Notes under the pieces: generated by a model
The model's database searches: none
Told to the model about the DNA's origin: nothing
Seen by the model: only the letters and a program-made list of their open reading frames with translations
Translations under genes and position numbers: made by a program
Part shown: positions 54,544 to 63,822 of the stretch, piece by piece
How the letters are laid out: every line of letters starts with the position of its first letter
Position numbering within the stretch: position 1 is the stretch's first letter
Assembly (NCBI GenBank): GCA_903838055.1
Contig: CAILWV010000016.1
Coordinates: forward strand, 1-64,000
DNA: 64,000 nt
Reading direction: 5' to 3'
Origin: an uncultured Bacteroidota bacterium
GTDB taxonomy: Bacteria; Bacteroidota; Bacteroidia; Flavobacteriales; Flavobacteriaceae

Positions 54544-55094
54544 TATTTATTAAAATACTTTTGAAAAATGGAATAAAAAACAATTCCAAAAGTTGCTCCA
54601 AAGAAATAACCAGTTATAATATCGGTTGGAAAATGAACTCCAAGATAAATTCGGCTGTAGGCAAAAATCAAAGGATAAAGAAATATCAAAAGGGCATACT
54701 TGTAATATTTTCTTAAAATCAAATAAAGGAATACCATAGTCGCCATAGAATTAGAAGCATGTCCAGAGAAAAAACTAAACGAATCCGACTGGTGTACAAT
54801 TCGAATAATTCCTTTAATTTCTGGATCATTACAAGGTCGTAAACGATGAAATGCAGATTTAAAAAACTCTACAGAAGTATTACAGCATAACAAAATAACA
54901 GCTATAAAAAGAACTACAATTCCAAGATTTTTAGCACCAATTTTTTTATAAAGCAAATAAGCCAAAAGCAAGAAAAAGGGAGTCCAATAGGCCTGTTTAG
55001 TTATTATCAGCCAAAGACCGTCAAAAGTTGGAGAACCCAATCCGTTCAAGAAAACAAACAACTTTTTATCTAAAGCAATTATTTTTTCTAGCAT
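54540..55094 (-). CDS. PAP2-family membrane phosphatase
   Basis: A 184-residue membrane protein with five or six helices. The phosphatase signature is present in three parts: K-x6-R-P in KSAFHRLRPCND, SFFSGHASNS and SRIYLGVHFPTD. Substrates may be undecaprenyl pyrophosphate, phosphatidic acid or another lipid phosphate; uppP at 34 kb is an unrelated enzyme with a possibly overlapping role. It shares one base with the tatA stop, so translation is coupled. Confidence 0.94.
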   Translation of the reverse strand: MLEKIIALDKKLFVFLNGLGSPTFDGLWLIITKQAYWTPFFLLLAYLLYKKIGAKNLGIVVLFIAVILLCCNTSVEFFKSAFHRLRPCNDPEIKGIIRIVHQSDSFSFFSGHASNSMATMVFLYLILRKYYKYALLIFLYPLIFAYSRIYLGVHFPTDIITGYFFGATFGIVFYSIFQKYFNKY

Positions 55095-55441
55095 TATTTT
55101 TGACGTTTTATTGGTCCAGTTACGTCTTCCACATCCTCCGCAATTTGAGCAATATTAGTTTGCTGTTCTTGTAGTATATTTTTCCCAAAATCAGCAGAAG
55201 AAGATGCAACGGTGCTTTTTACTTTATCCACTTCTTGAGTAAAATTACCTGTGATGTTTTTTATAGAAGAATCAATTTCATTGACATCAACACTCTTTTG
55301 AATTTCGCTCTTAATTTCATTTGTAGCATTTTTTAGAGTAGCTAAAATTTTAGCATAACCTCTAACTACATCTGGTAAATTTTTAGAACCAAACAATAAG
55401 AAAGCAACAATTATTATGAAAAAGAATTCACCTCCAAACAT
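55094..55441 (-). CDS. Sec-independent translocase protein TatA/B-type
   Basis: A 115-residue protein with one N-terminal helix (FFFIIIVAFLLFGSKNLPDV) ending in the F-G hinge that leads into the amphipathic helix VRGYAKILATLKNATNEI. The remaining 75 residues are a charged, mobile tail. Small TatA-like proteins form the pore for folded twin-arginine substrates such as ActB and, possibly, the metallophosphoesterase. The tail is longer than usual for TatA, so it could serve a TatB-like role. It overlaps the PAP2 gene by one base. Confidence 0.92.
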   Translation of the reverse strand: MFGGEFFFIIIVAFLLFGSKNLPDVVRGYAKILATLKNATNEIKSEIQKSVDVNEIDSSIKNITGNFTQEVDKVKSTVASSSADFGKNILQEQQTNIAQIAEDVEDVTGPIKRQK

Positions 55442-55482
55442 GATTATATAATTTTATTTTGCAGTGCAAAGATACAAAGTTC

Positions 55483-57732
55483 TTAATCAAATTTTGATTT
55501 TACTTCTTCTTTTGGCCACGTATTGTTAGTTACATCAATATCGGCAGTTTCCAACTTTGGATCTAATTGAATTTTCACAATTGCCTTTTTCGAAGCAAAG
55601 GTTCTATTTACTTCCTTATCGTTCATTCGCCATATTTGTGCAGGAAATTTTTGTATTTCGGTTGTACCATCTTCGTAAGTTAATTCTACAATAATTGGCA
55701 TAACTAAAGCACCTGGCTTATTAAACGTTACTTGATAAAAATACTTAGGTTCGTTAAGTTTTGCGCGCTCCTCTGCATTGAAATGCGAAGCAACATAGTC
55801 GTTCAAAACAGCATAATCCGTAATTTTAAAAGGCTTATTCAATTCTGGTTTATAGTCTTCACTACCCTCTTCAATCATATAAACCATGGGTCCCGGATTA
55901 GTATCGCGACGTCTTTGCTTCTTCACGAATTCCGTTACTTCTTTAGATGGCTCGTTGCTTACATAATATTTTTTAACTTCTTTAATCCCGATATCATTGG
56001 CATCGGTAGTATAAAACCAACCTCTCCAAAACCAATCTAAATCAACTGCCGAAGCGTCTTCCATAGTTCTGAAAAAATCTTCAGGTGTTGGGTGTTTGAA
56101 TTTCCAACGATTAGCATAACTTTTAAAAGCATAATCAAATAAATCATGTCCCATAATCGTTTCCCGAAGAATATTCAAAGCTGTCGCAGGTTTTCCGTAG
56201 GCGTTATTTCCAAACTGTCGTATACTTTCAGAATTGGTCATGATTGGTTCTAGTCCTTTTTGATCGCCACTCATGTAGGGAATAATATTTTTAGCAGGGC
56301 CACGGCGAACAGGAAAACTAGGATCAAATGATTTTTCGGCTAAAAATTCCATAAAAGAGTTCAAACCTTCGTCCATCCAAGTCCATTGGCGCTCATCCGA
56401 ATTGATAATCATTGGAAAAAAATTGTGTCCAACTTCATGGCAAATTACCCCTAACATTCCGTATTTAGTTTGGTCATTGTATTTCCCTTGCGCGTCTGGT
56501 CGTCCAAAATTCCAACAAATCATTGGGTACTCCATCCCTTGATCTCTAGCATTAATAGAAATTGCTTTTGGGTAAGGATAATCAAAAGTATAACTTGAAT
56601 AACTTTTTAAAGTATGCGCTACCATTCTTGTAGAATACTGCTCCCAAAGTGGATTTCCTTCTTTTGGATATAACGAAATCGCCATGGATGAAGTGTTTCC
56701 GGTTTTAACCGCCATAGCATCATAAATAAATTTTCTAGATGTGGATATTCCAAAATCACGAACATTATCGGCTTTGAATTTCCAAGTTTTTTTCTTGTCA
56801 GAAAATCCTTTCTCTGCGACTTCCGCCTCAGCTTGCGTAACCACAATTACAGGATTATCGAAAGATTTTTCTGCTTGAGCATAACGAGCTAATTGCAGCG
56901 GAGTAAAAACTTCTGCTCTATTCAATAAGTTCCCAGTAGCCTCCAAAATATGATCAGCAGGAACAGTAATATTTACTTCAAAATTTCCAAAAGGCAAAGC
57001 AAATTCTCCTGAGCCCCAAAACTGCATATTTTGCCATCCTTCAACATCATTATAAACTGCCATTCTTGGGTAAAACTGAGCTAGAACATATAAGTTATTT
57101 CCATCGGAATCAAAATGTTCGTAACCTGAACGACCACCGTCCAAAGTATAGTTATTGATGTTGTACCACCATTTAATAGAAAAAGAAATTTTCTCTCCGT
57201 GTTTTAAAACTTTAGGCAATTCAATACGCATCATCGTTTGGTTGATCGTATATTGCATTGGCTTTCCTAAAGCATCTTTCACAAACTCGATATTGAAACC
57301 ACCGTCAAAATCAGCTTCTAAATATTTTCTAGAAAACCCTTGAGCGCTAATAGCTGGATCGGTTTTATTGCTTTCTACCAATGGCGAAAGTGACTGCCGC
57401 GATTGTTGATTTTGATCTAATTGTACCCAAAGATAATCTAATGCTTCTTTGGCATTATTGGTATAAGTTATGGTTTCTTGTCCGTAAAGTTTTGTGTTTT
57501 TATCATCCAACTCCACATCCATTTTATAATCGGCTTGTTGTTGATAATATTCTGGCCCTGGCGCTCCTGATGCGGTACGATACATATTGGGAGTAGCCAA
57601 TAAATCATACATCTGTTGGAATTTATCAGGATTTTTTTCGTTTTGAGTAGCAGTTTTGGGCGTTTCTTGTGCGAAAATTCCGATAGAAAAAATTAGAAAA
57701 AATAATTTACTGATTGTGGGACAATACTTCAT
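55483..57732 (-). CDS. M1-family aminopeptidase-like zinc metallopeptidase
   Basis: A 749-residue secreted protein with a signal peptide (LFFLIFSIGIFAQ). The N-terminal beta domain (about 60-320) includes DYKMDVELDDKNTKLYGQE. The catalytic domain (about 330-600) has the zinc motif HEVGHNFFP, with the third ligand Glu in WMDEGLNSFMEF, and a GMEYPMICWNF exopeptidase-type loop in place of the usual GAMEN. It probably trims N-terminal residues of periplasmic peptides. On the minus strand, 57 nt after DUF6702; they may share a transcript. Confidence 0.94.
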   Translation of the reverse strand: MKYCPTISKLFFLIFSIGIFAQETPKTATQNEKNPDKFQQMYDLLATPNMYRTASGAPGPEYYQQQADYKMDVELDDKNTKLYGQETITYTNNAKEALDYLWVQLDQNQQSRQSLSPLVESNKTDPAISAQGFSRKYLEADFDGGFNIEFVKDALGKPMQYTINQTMMRIELPKVLKHGEKISFSIKWWYNINNYTLDGGRSGYEHFDSDGNNLYVLAQFYPRMAVYNDVEGWQNMQFWGSGEFALPFGNFEVNITVPADHILEATGNLLNRAEVFTPLQLARYAQAEKSFDNPVIVVTQAEAEVAEKGFSDKKKTWKFKADNVRDFGISTSRKFIYDAMAVKTGNTSSMAISLYPKEGNPLWEQYSTRMVAHTLKSYSSYTFDYPYPKAISINARDQGMEYPMICWNFGRPDAQGKYNDQTKYGMLGVICHEVGHNFFPMIINSDERQWTWMDEGLNSFMEFLAEKSFDPSFPVRRGPAKNIIPYMSGDQKGLEPIMTNSESIRQFGNNAYGKPATALNILRETIMGHDLFDYAFKSYANRWKFKHPTPEDFFRTMEDASAVDLDWFWRGWFYTTDANDIGIKEVKKYYVSNEPSKEVTEFVKKQRRRDTNPGPMVYMIEEGSEDYKPELNKPFKITDYAVLNDYVASHFNAEERAKLNEPKYFYQVTFNKPGALVMPIIVELTYEDGTTEIQKFPAQIWRMNDKEVNRTFASKKAIVKIQLDPKLETADIDVTNNTWPKEEVKSKFD

Positions 57733-57789
57733 ACTTAATTTTTAAGAGCATAAAAGTAATTGTTTTTAATGACAAATAATATTTTGATT

Positions 57790-58290
57790 TTATTTTAACA
57801 CTCGTTTAAAATCTTCATATGTTAGCATTAAACTTTGCTTTTCACCAGTAATATTGGCTTGAATAATATTTTGCTGTTCTGGATTCCATTCGGTTAAAGC
57901 GCTATTTTCTATTTCTAAATTAGTTATTTTCGAAATATCGGGAATTCTAAAATAACAGATTAGCACATTTGCCTCTACTTCTTTGCTTAAAAAAGTCATT
58001 GGTTTTACTACTCCATTTACTTTCAAGAAGAATTTTTCAGCAAGGTATTTCTTCAGGTTAAGTTCATCTTGAGCAGATTCTTGGGCTGTTCCTAAATTGG
58101 TCTTAACATGGTATTTTTTCTCAATAGCTGCATTTAAATCGTCTACAAAAATTCTAGAAGTAATTTGAATTCGTTTCTTTTGAGGAACATAATCTATTTG
58201 ATAAATAGCCATGTAAAATTTGTGAATTCCCATAGAAGTGAAACTCACAAACAATACTAAGATTAATAGGAAACGGAAATATTTAGACAT
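57790..58290 (-). CDS. DUF6702 family protein
   Basis: A 166-residue protein with an N-terminal hydrophobic signal or anchor (FRFLLILVLFVSFTSMGI). The segment HKFYMAIYQIDYVPQKKR, IQITSRIFVDDLNAAIEKKY and the GVVKPMTFLSKEVEANVLI stretch fit DUF6702, a Bacteroidota family of unknown role. It lies just upstream of the M1 peptidase; in relatives these are often neighbours, which suggests a common transcript. Confidence 0.85.
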   Translation of the reverse strand: MSKYFRFLLILVLFVSFTSMGIHKFYMAIYQIDYVPQKKRIQITSRIFVDDLNAAIEKKYHVKTNLGTAQESAQDELNLKKYLAEKFFLKVNGVVKPMTFLSKEVEANVLICYFRIPDISKITNLEIENSALTEWNPEQQNIIQANITGEKQSLMLTYEDFKRVLK

Positions 58291-58334
58291 TCTAATGGGA
58301 CTTTACTTTTTTAAATTCTTTGTTTTTATTAATT

Positions 58335-58508
58335 ATGAAATGCTTCAATTCAAAAAAGGATTTGGTTTTTAAAATTGTTTTTGACTTGGAATCATTGTCA
58401 CAAAAGACCAAAAATAGTTTAATTTTAGCAGCTTTTAAAAGTGAAAAAGATATATTACTTTATGAACTGACACGAATTGCACTAATTTTCACTTATTTAA
58501 TCTGCTAA
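58335..58508 (+). CDS. Small ORF of uncertain reality
   Basis: A 57-residue frame beginning with ATG at 58335 on the plus strand, in the 240-nt gap between two minus-strand genes. The product has a charged N-terminal half (KCFNSKKDLVFKIVFDLESL) and a hydrophobic end. I do not recognise it. There is no clear promoter or ribosome binding site, and the stop lies in an AATCTGC / GCAGATT hairpin. It could be a small membrane protein, a remnant or chance. Confidence 0.25.
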   Translation: MKCFNSKKDLVFKIVFDLESLSQKTKNSLILAAFKSEKDILLYELTRIALIFTYLIC

Positions 58509-58530
58509 AGCAGATTTGGAAAAAGATTTA

Positions 58531-59295
58531 TTATTTCTCTTTCAAAAGTTCCTTGTACTTAACCGCTAAATCATTCATAATAAAAGTGGCCATCGTTTTA
58601 TTTTTCGATTTCACGGCATCCGCAAATTTTGAGTCCTCCACTATATAATACTCAAAACCTTTTACGTAATCTTCAGGTATTTTTAAGTTTTGAATAAAAT
58701 ATTTAGGTTCATACCAACCTTCTATTTTATTCATTAATGTTTCCTTTTTCTCTACCTCAACTTCTTTTTTAAGCATTGTAGTTCGCCCAGACATCCAATT
58801 TAAAACTGGATCTAAACCCGATGTAAAACCAATCAAAGTGCCAATTCCAAAGCTAGTATATGGATTAGATGCTGCTCTCAATTTTCGTTCTGCAGGAGTA
58901 TAATGCTTGGTGAATGGCGAAATAATACCCAAAGAAACGGCATTAATATTTTTAAATTCATTAATTTTTACATCATCCAAAAACCTAACAATCGGTTCTA
59001 ATTTTACAAAGAAAAGAGTGCTTGCAAAATCACTTTCTTTCAATTTTACTTTTATTCCTTTAAACTGTACAGAAGAAAACAGCAAAGTGTCGCCAACACT
59101 TGCGTTAATAGAAAAATAGCCACCATGCTCGGTTAAAGTAGATCTAGATGTTTTAAGATTTATCAAATATATGTTTTCCAAATCAGTAGTATTTGCCGTT
59201 ACTTTTCCGTTTATTATTTTAGATACAGAAGCAGTTTGCCCATTAGCAAAGGTTACTAAAAAAAGGAAAATAAGGATATATTTAATGTTTGGCAA
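58531..59295 (-). CDS. Secreted protein with a carboxypeptidase-regulatory-like domain
   Basis: A 254-residue exported protein. A signal peptide (PNIKYILIFLFLVTFANGQ) precedes a CarboxypepD_reg-like beta sandwich (about 30-110: VSKIINGKVTANTTDLENIY, HGGYFSINASVGDTLLFSS), then a C-terminal region of unknown fold. The frame is open to a TTG at 59325, but that TTG is the end of a TACTTTTG box (59330-59323); TTG at 59295, 24 nt downstream, gives a proper signal peptide and a normal leader. No ATG is available. Function unknown. Confidence 0.8.
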   Translation of the reverse strand: MPNIKYILIFLFLVTFANGQTASVSKIINGKVTANTTDLENIYLINLKTSRSTLTEHGGYFSINASVGDTLLFSSVQFKGIKVKLKESDFASTLFFVKLEPIVRFLDDVKINEFKNINAVSLGIISPFTKHYTPAERKLRAASNPYTSFGIGTLIGFTSGLDPVLNWMSGRTTMLKKEVEVEKKETLMNKIEGWYEPKYFIQNLKIPEDYVKGFEYYIVEDSKFADAVKSKNKTMATFIMNDLAVKYKELLKEK

Positions 59296-59322
59296 AACAA
59301 TAGTTATTGTTGATTTCTCGGA

Positions 59323-59330
59323 CAAAAGTA
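59323..59330 (-). promoter_or_regulatory. Candidate -7 box for the carboxypeptidase-regulatory-like gene
   Basis: The minus strand reads TACTTTTG; a second TACTTTTG lies 10 nt further upstream. Both match TAnnTTTG; no -33 element is clear for either. Confidence 0.45.
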
Positions 59331-59418
59331 TCCAAAAGTAATCTAAAAAAAAGGCTAATACAATTGTAAATCTATGTTAATTATTAATTTGTAAATTTGC
59401 ATTAAATTAAAATAACCA

Positions 59419-60120
59419 ATGAAAAACCTAATTATAGCAAGCACTTCTACCCTTCATGGCGGGGACTATTTAGAGTATTTACTTCCGGTTTTAGAAAACC
59501 ATTTTGCTAATTGCCAAACTATTATTTTCATTCCGTATGCGCGTCCTGGCGGAATTACCCATGATGCATATACCGAAACCGTTCAAAAAGCATTTTCTAA
59601 AATCAATAAAAAAGTGGTTGGCTTGCATACTTTTGAAAATCCTGAAGTAGCGCTTAATACTTCTGAAGGAATATTTACCGGCGGTGGCAACACCTTTTTA
59701 TTGGTAACTCAATTGTATCAAAACAATAGTATGGCGGCTTTATCGAAAGCTATTACTAAAGGAATTCCTTATTTAGGCACTAGTGCTGGAAGCAACATAA
59801 CTGGTATTTCTATGCAAACTACTAACGATATGCCTATTATTTACCCCCCAAGTTTTACAACTCTTGGCGCTATACCTTTTAATTTGAATCCGCATTATTT
59901 AGATCCTGATACCCAAAGCAAGCACATGGGAGAAACTAGAGAAACTAGAATTAAAGAATTTCATGCGTTTAATGACACCCCCGTTTTAGGATTACGTGAA
60001 GGAAGCTGGCTAGAAGTTACTGGTAACAATATAATTTTAAAAGGAACACTTACTGCAAGGTGGTTTACCCAAAACCAAGAGCCGATAGAATTAGTGCCTG
60101 GAAGTAGTTTAGGGGAGTAA
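59419..60120 (+). CDS. pepE: Dipeptidase E (peptidase S51)
   Basis: A 233-residue cytoplasmic serine peptidase that cleaves Asp-X dipeptides. The nucleophile Ser lies in LGTSAGSNITG. GIFTGGGNTFLLVTQL and the family segment IPFNLNPHYLDPD are also present. A TAAATTTG box (59392-59399) lies 19 nt upstream of the ATG; its nearest TTG is at a long 25-nt distance, so the promoter is only partly supported. It is convergent with the tRNA unit on the other strand. Confidence 0.95.
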   Translation: MKNLIIASTSTLHGGDYLEYLLPVLENHFANCQTIIFIPYARPGGITHDAYTETVQKAFSKINKKVVGLHTFENPEVALNTSEGIFTGGGNTFLLVTQLYQNNSMAALSKAITKGIPYLGTSAGSNITGISMQTTNDMPIIYPPSFTTLGAIPFNLNPHYLDPDTQSKHMGETRETRIKEFHAFNDTPVLGLREGSWLEVTGNNIILKGTLTARWFTQNQEPIELVPGSSLGE

Positions 60121-60156
60121 AAGAAAATACTAGGAATGACAGGCAATTAGAAAACA

Positions 60157-60197
60157 TAAAAAAAGGGACAAACTCAGAAAATTCTGGTTTGTCCCTT
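60157..60197 (-). terminator. Terminator of the tRNA-Gly/tRNA-Leu unit
   Basis: AAGGGACAAAC (60163-60173) and GTTTGTCCCTT (60187-60197) are perfect inverse complements. On the minus strand the stem is followed by seven T residues and starts 5 nt past the tRNA-Leu 3' end. Confidence 0.9.
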
Positions 60198-60201
60198 CTT
60201 G

Positions 60202-60286
60202 TACTCGGGACGGGACTTGAACCCGTACGACCATTACAGTCACTGGATTTTAAGTCCAGCGTGTCTACCAATTTCACCACCCAAGC
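60202..60286 (-). tRNA. tRNA-Leu (anticodon TAA)
   Basis: An 85-nt class II tRNA with a long variable arm. The acceptor GCTTGGG pairs with CCCGAGT (two G-T pairs), the D arm contains TTGGTAGACAC, the anticodon stem-loop CTGGACTTAAAATCCAG gives TAA, and the T arm has GGTTCAAGTCC. Discriminator A; CCA not encoded. Confidence 0.92.
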
Positions 60287-60320
60287 AATTGAAATTAAAA
60301 GTTTAATTTCTATGGTAAAG

Positions 60321-60393
60321 AGCGAAAAACGGGGCTCGAACCCGCGACCTCGACCTTGGCAAGGTCGCGCTCTACCAACTGAGCTATTTTCGC
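60321..60393 (-). tRNA. tRNA-Gly (anticodon GCC)
   Basis: A 73-nt cloverleaf. The acceptor GCGAAAA pairs with its mirror at the 3' end, the D arm contains AGCTCAGTTGGTAGAGC, the anticodon stem-loop GACCTTGCCAAGGTC gives GCC, and the T arm has GGTTCGAGCCC. The discriminator is T. It lies 34 nt upstream of tRNA-Leu on the same strand, so both are cut from one transcript. Confidence 0.93.
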
Positions 60394-60444
60394 ATTATCA
60401 AATTTCTCAAGAACAATAACAATACATCTACCGTATTGCGGATG

Positions 60445-60474
60445 CAAATGTAACACTTAAATTGAATTATACAA
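60445..60474 (-). promoter_or_regulatory. Promoter of the tRNA-Gly/tRNA-Leu unit
   Basis: On the minus strand: TTG (60474-60472), a 19-nt spacer and TACATTTG (60452-60445). This is a full consensus match, about 52 nt upstream of the tRNA-Gly 5' end. Confidence 0.8.
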
Positions 60475-60528
60475 ACGTTTTTGATAAAAAAATTAAGGAA
60501 AGAACATAACCTCTTGAAAACCTAAACT

Positions 60529-63135
60529 TTACTTTTTAGTAAGCATTCTTTTTATTTCGTTTAATTTCATTAATGCCTCTACAGGTGTCAATGTATTAAT
60601 GTCTAAACCTAAAATTTCTTCTTTTATTTCTTCCAATAATGGATCATCCAAATTAAAAATACTCAATTGTAATTCCTCTTTACTAGATACAATTCCATTC
60701 AGAGCATCACTAGAATGATCTTTTTCTAATTTTTTTAGTAATTTTTGTGCTTTTTGAATCACAATTTGAGGCATTCCAGCCATCTTCGCCACATGTATAC
60801 CAAAACTATGTGCGCTTCCGCCACGAACTAATTTCCGAATGAAAAGCACATTGTCTTTTAACTCCTTCACCGAAACATTATAGTTGTGAATTCTTGGCAA
60901 TTGCTCACTCATTTCATTCAACTCATGGTAATGCGTAGCAAAAAGTGTTTTAGGACGCGCTGGATTTTCATGTAAAAATTCGGCGATAGCCCAAGCAATA
61001 GAAATTCCGTCATAGGTGCTAGTACCACGACCTATTTCATCTAAAAGCACCAAACTTCTGTCGGAGATATTATTCAATATTGAGGCTGTTTCGTTCATCT
61101 CTACCATAAAAGTAGATTCGCCCATAGAAATATTATCGCTTGCCCCTACTCTTGTAAAAATTTTATCTACAACTCCCATTCGAAGTGCTTCTGCAGGAAC
61201 AAAACTACCCATTTGAGCTAAAAGAACTATTAATGCCGTTTGCCGTAAAATAGCCGATTTACCAGACATATTTGGTCCGGTAATCATTATCATTTGCTGG
61301 GTTTCTCTATCTAAATAGACATCATTTGCAATATACGGAACTCCAACAGGCAATTGTTTTTCAATTACAGGGTGTCTGCCATTTGTAATTTCTAATTCGA
61401 AGGTTTCATCAATTATTGGGCAAACATATTTATTTTCAATCGCTAATTGCGTAAAGGAAGTCAAACAGTCTAATTGGGCAATCAAGTTGGCATTTAATTG
61501 CACCGGCTTGATGTAAGTTGCTATCCATTGCACCAATTGTTCAAATAATTGACCTTCTATTTGGTGTATTTTATCTTCGGCGCCCAGAATTTTAGTTTCG
61601 TATTCCTTTAATTCTTCGGTTATGTAACGCTCTGCATTCACTAAAGTTTGTTTACGAATCCACTCGGCCGGAACTTTGTCTTTGTGGGTATTTCTGACTT
61701 CGATATAATAACCAAAAACATTATTAAAGGAGATTTTCAAAGAGGAAATACCTGTTAATTCGGATTCTCTTTTTTCAATACCTTCTAAAAATTCTTTACC
61801 TGAAAAAGCAATGGCGCGCAATTCATCTAACTCAGCATGAACTCCAGATGCAATGGCATTTCCTTTAGCAATTGCAACAGGCGCATCTTGATTGAGGGTG
61901 GTTTTAATTTTTTCGCGAAGCAAATCACAACTATGAAAACTATCACCTATAACTCTAACGGCCTCTTGTTTACTTTCTAAAGCTAAGGTTTTAATTGGAA
62001 GAATGGCATCTAGAGAATCTTTAAGGTAAATGACTTCTCTTGGAGAAACTTTACCGGTTGCAATCTTTGAAATCAAACGTTCTAAATCGGAAATTTGCTT
62101 GATTTGAAGTTGTATTTTGTGTAAGATTTCCGAATTATCCTTCAAATAAGTAACGACCTCATGACGGCCTCTAATTTTAGCGGCATCCTTTAATGGAAGT
62201 GCCAACCAACGCTTAAGCAACCTACCACCCATTGGCGAAAGTGTCTTATCTATTACATCTAATAAAGTAACAGCATTGGGATTGTAACTGTGATATAATT
62301 CTAAATTTCGAATAGTAAATCGATCCATCCAAACGTAAGCGTCTTCAGCGATACGTTGAATACTGGTGATATGTTGAACCTTATTGTGTTGCGTTTCGGA
62401 CAAATAATATAAGATTGCTCCGGCAGAAATAATTCCGTCTTGCAATTCTTCAATTCCAAAACCCTTTAAGGAATTAGTTTGAAAATGATTAGTTAACGTT
62501 TCTAAAGCATAATCTTCATTATACACCCAATCCTCCAAATAAAAAGTATTGAAATCTTCTCCGAAAATTTCTTTAAATTGATTGCGGTTACTCTTTTGAA
62601 TTAATACTTCACTCGGACTAAAATTTTGAAGCAGCTTATCAATATACTCGTCATTACCTTGAGCTGTAAGAAATTCACCAGTAGAAACATCTAAAAAAGA
62701 AACGCCAAGAATCTTTTTTCCGAAGTAAACCGAAGCTAAAAAATTATTAGATTTAGATTGTAAGACTTCATCATTCATGGAAACTCCTGGAGTTATCAAC
62801 TCGGTAACGCCACGTTTCACAATAGTTTTAGTCATTTTAGGATCTTCCAATTGGTCACAGATTGCAACGCGAAGTCCGGCTTTAACTAATTTTGGCAAAT
62901 AGGTATTAATGGAGTGGTGCGGAAATCCTGCAAGGGCTGTTTCCGTTTCTGATCCTGCACCACGTTTTGTAAGAACAATTCCAAGTATTTTAGAAGCGCG
63001 GATGGCATCATCACCAAAAGTTTCATAAAAATCGCCAACTCTAAACAACAAACAAGCATCGGGATATTTCCGTTTTATCTCGTTATATTGCTTCATTAAA
63101 GGGGTTTCTTTTGGATTTTTTTCTTTAGATGACAA
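60529..63135 (-). CDS. mutS: DNA mismatch repair protein MutS
   Basis: An 868-residue mismatch-recognition ATPase. The mismatch-probing Phe-x-Glu is in [12 protein letters not shown] near the N terminus. Connector, lever and clamp domains follow, then the ATPase with Walker [26 protein letters not shown], and [10 protein letters not shown]. The start appears to be TTG (63135): [20 protein letters not shown] agrees with relatives, and the only nearby ATG (63096) would remove the residues before LMKQY. Both are possible. Single gene; divergent from the DUF1573 gene. Confidence 0.97.
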   Translation of the reverse strand: MSSKEKNPKETPLMKQYNEIKRKYPDACLLFRVGDFYETFGDDAIRASKILGIVLTKRGAGSETETALAGFPHHSINTYLPKLVKAGLRVAICDQLEDPKMTKTIVKRGVTELITPGVSMNDEVLQSKSNNFLASVYFGKKILGVSFLDVSTGEFLTAQGNDEYIDKLLQNFSPSEVLIQKSNRNQFKEIFGEDFNTFYLEDWVYNEDYALETLTNHFQTNSLKGFGIEELQDGIISAGAILYYLSETQHNKVQHITSIQRIAEDAYVWMDRFTIRNLELYHSYNPNAVTLLDVIDKTLSPMGGRLLKRWLALPLKDAAKIRGRHEVVTYLKDNSEILHKIQLQIKQISDLERLISKIATGKVSPREVIYLKDSLDAILPIKTLALESKQEAVRVIGDSFHSCDLLREKIKTTLNQDAPVAIAKGNAIASGVHAELDELRAIAFSGKEFLEGIEKRESELTGISSLKISFNNVFGYYIEVRNTHKDKVPAEWIRKQTLVNAERYITEELKEYETKILGAEDKIHQIEGQLFEQLVQWIATYIKPVQLNANLIAQLDCLTSFTQLAIENKYVCPIIDETFELEITNGRHPVIEKQLPVGVPYIANDVYLDRETQQMIMITGPNMSGKSAILRQTALIVLLAQMGSFVPAEALRMGVVDKIFTRVGASDNISMGESTFMVEMNETASILNNISDRSLVLLDEIGRGTSTYDGISIAWAIAEFLHENPARPKTLFATHYHELNEMSEQLPRIHNYNVSVKELKDNVLFIRKLVRGGSAHSFGIHVAKMAGMPQIVIQKAQKLLKKLEKDHSSDALNGIVSSKEELQLSIFNLDDPLLEEIKEEILGLDINTLTPVEALMKLNEIKRMLTKK

Positions 63136-63253
63136 GTTTGGTGTTATTTAAAAATGAGTGTACGAATTTAATTAATTCTATTCAAATATTAGGTCACACT
63201 TTAAATTTTTAAAATTTTAAGTTTTTTTTAAGTTATAAGTTTTCTTTTTTTGT

Positions 63254-63261
63254 TAGATTTG
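63254..63261 (+). promoter_or_regulatory. Candidate -7 box of the DUF1573 gene
   Basis: TAGATTTG matches TAnnTTTG and ends 28 nt before the ATG at 63290. No TTG at the usual -33 position. Confidence 0.45.
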
Positions 63262-63289
63262 CTTGTTAATTATTTAATTCAAAAGAAAA

Positions 63290-63757
63290 ATGAAAAAAAT
63301 TGTATTATTAGCTGCAATAGCTATATTTAGTGTAACTGCTGTAAATGCTCAGAAAAAAGCTACTAAAGCTGCTCCAGCAAAAGTTGAAACTCCAAAAGTT
63401 GATGGTGCAGGAATGGTTTTTGAAAATGAAACTATCGATTATGGAACTATCCCAGCAGATTCAGATGGTAATAGAAAATTTGTTTTTACAAACAATGGTA
63501 CTAAACCATTAATTATCTCTAATACTCAAGGATCATGTGGTTGTACAGTTCCTACAACTCCTAAAGAACCTATTGCTCCTGGAGCTCAAGGATTCATTGG
63601 TGTACACTATGCAACAGATAGAGCTGGACAAGCATTTACTAAAACAGTAACTGTAACTTCAAATGCTGTTGGTCAAGAAACTAAAGTTTTAACTATTAAA
63701 GGAAATGTTTTACCACGTGAAACTCCAGCTACACCAGCTGCTCCTACAAAAAGCTAA
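63290..63757 (+). CDS. DUF1573 domain protein, secreted
   Basis: A 155-residue protein with a signal peptide (KKIVLLAAIAIFSVTAVNAQ), an Ala/Lys/Pro-rich linker and a single immunoglobulin-like DUF1573 domain (about 45-140): ENETIDYGTIPADSDGNRKF, VFTNNGTKPLIISNTQGSCG and GCTVPTTPKEPIAPGAQG. DUF1573 proteins are abundant in the envelope of Bacteroidota; their function is unknown. Ends with an Ala/Pro/Thr-rich tail and a strong terminator. Confidence 0.92.
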   Translation: MKKIVLLAAIAIFSVTAVNAQKKATKAAPAKVETPKVDGAGMVFENETIDYGTIPADSDGNRKFVFTNNGTKPLIISNTQGSCGCTVPTTPKEPIAPGAQGFIGVHYATDRAGQAFTKTVTVTSNAVGQETKVLTIKGNVLPRETPATPAAPTKS

Positions 63758-63778
63758 TATTTTTTTATCAAAATTATT

Positions 63779-63812
63779 AAAGCTTCCTGTCAAACGGAAG
63801 CTTTTTTTTTAA
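63779..63812 (+). terminator. Terminator of the DUF1573 gene
   Basis: AAGCTTCC and GGAAGCTT form an 8-bp stem with an 8-nt loop, followed by nine or so T residues, 22 nt after the stop. Confidence 0.92.
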
Positions 63813-63822
63813 CTATTTAGTA

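Noticed and set aside
60065..60419. Two frames (71 and 76 codons) on opposite strands over the tRNA-Leu and tRNA-Gly genes
   Set aside because: They read through tRNA genes and the terminator; structural RNA explains the sequence.
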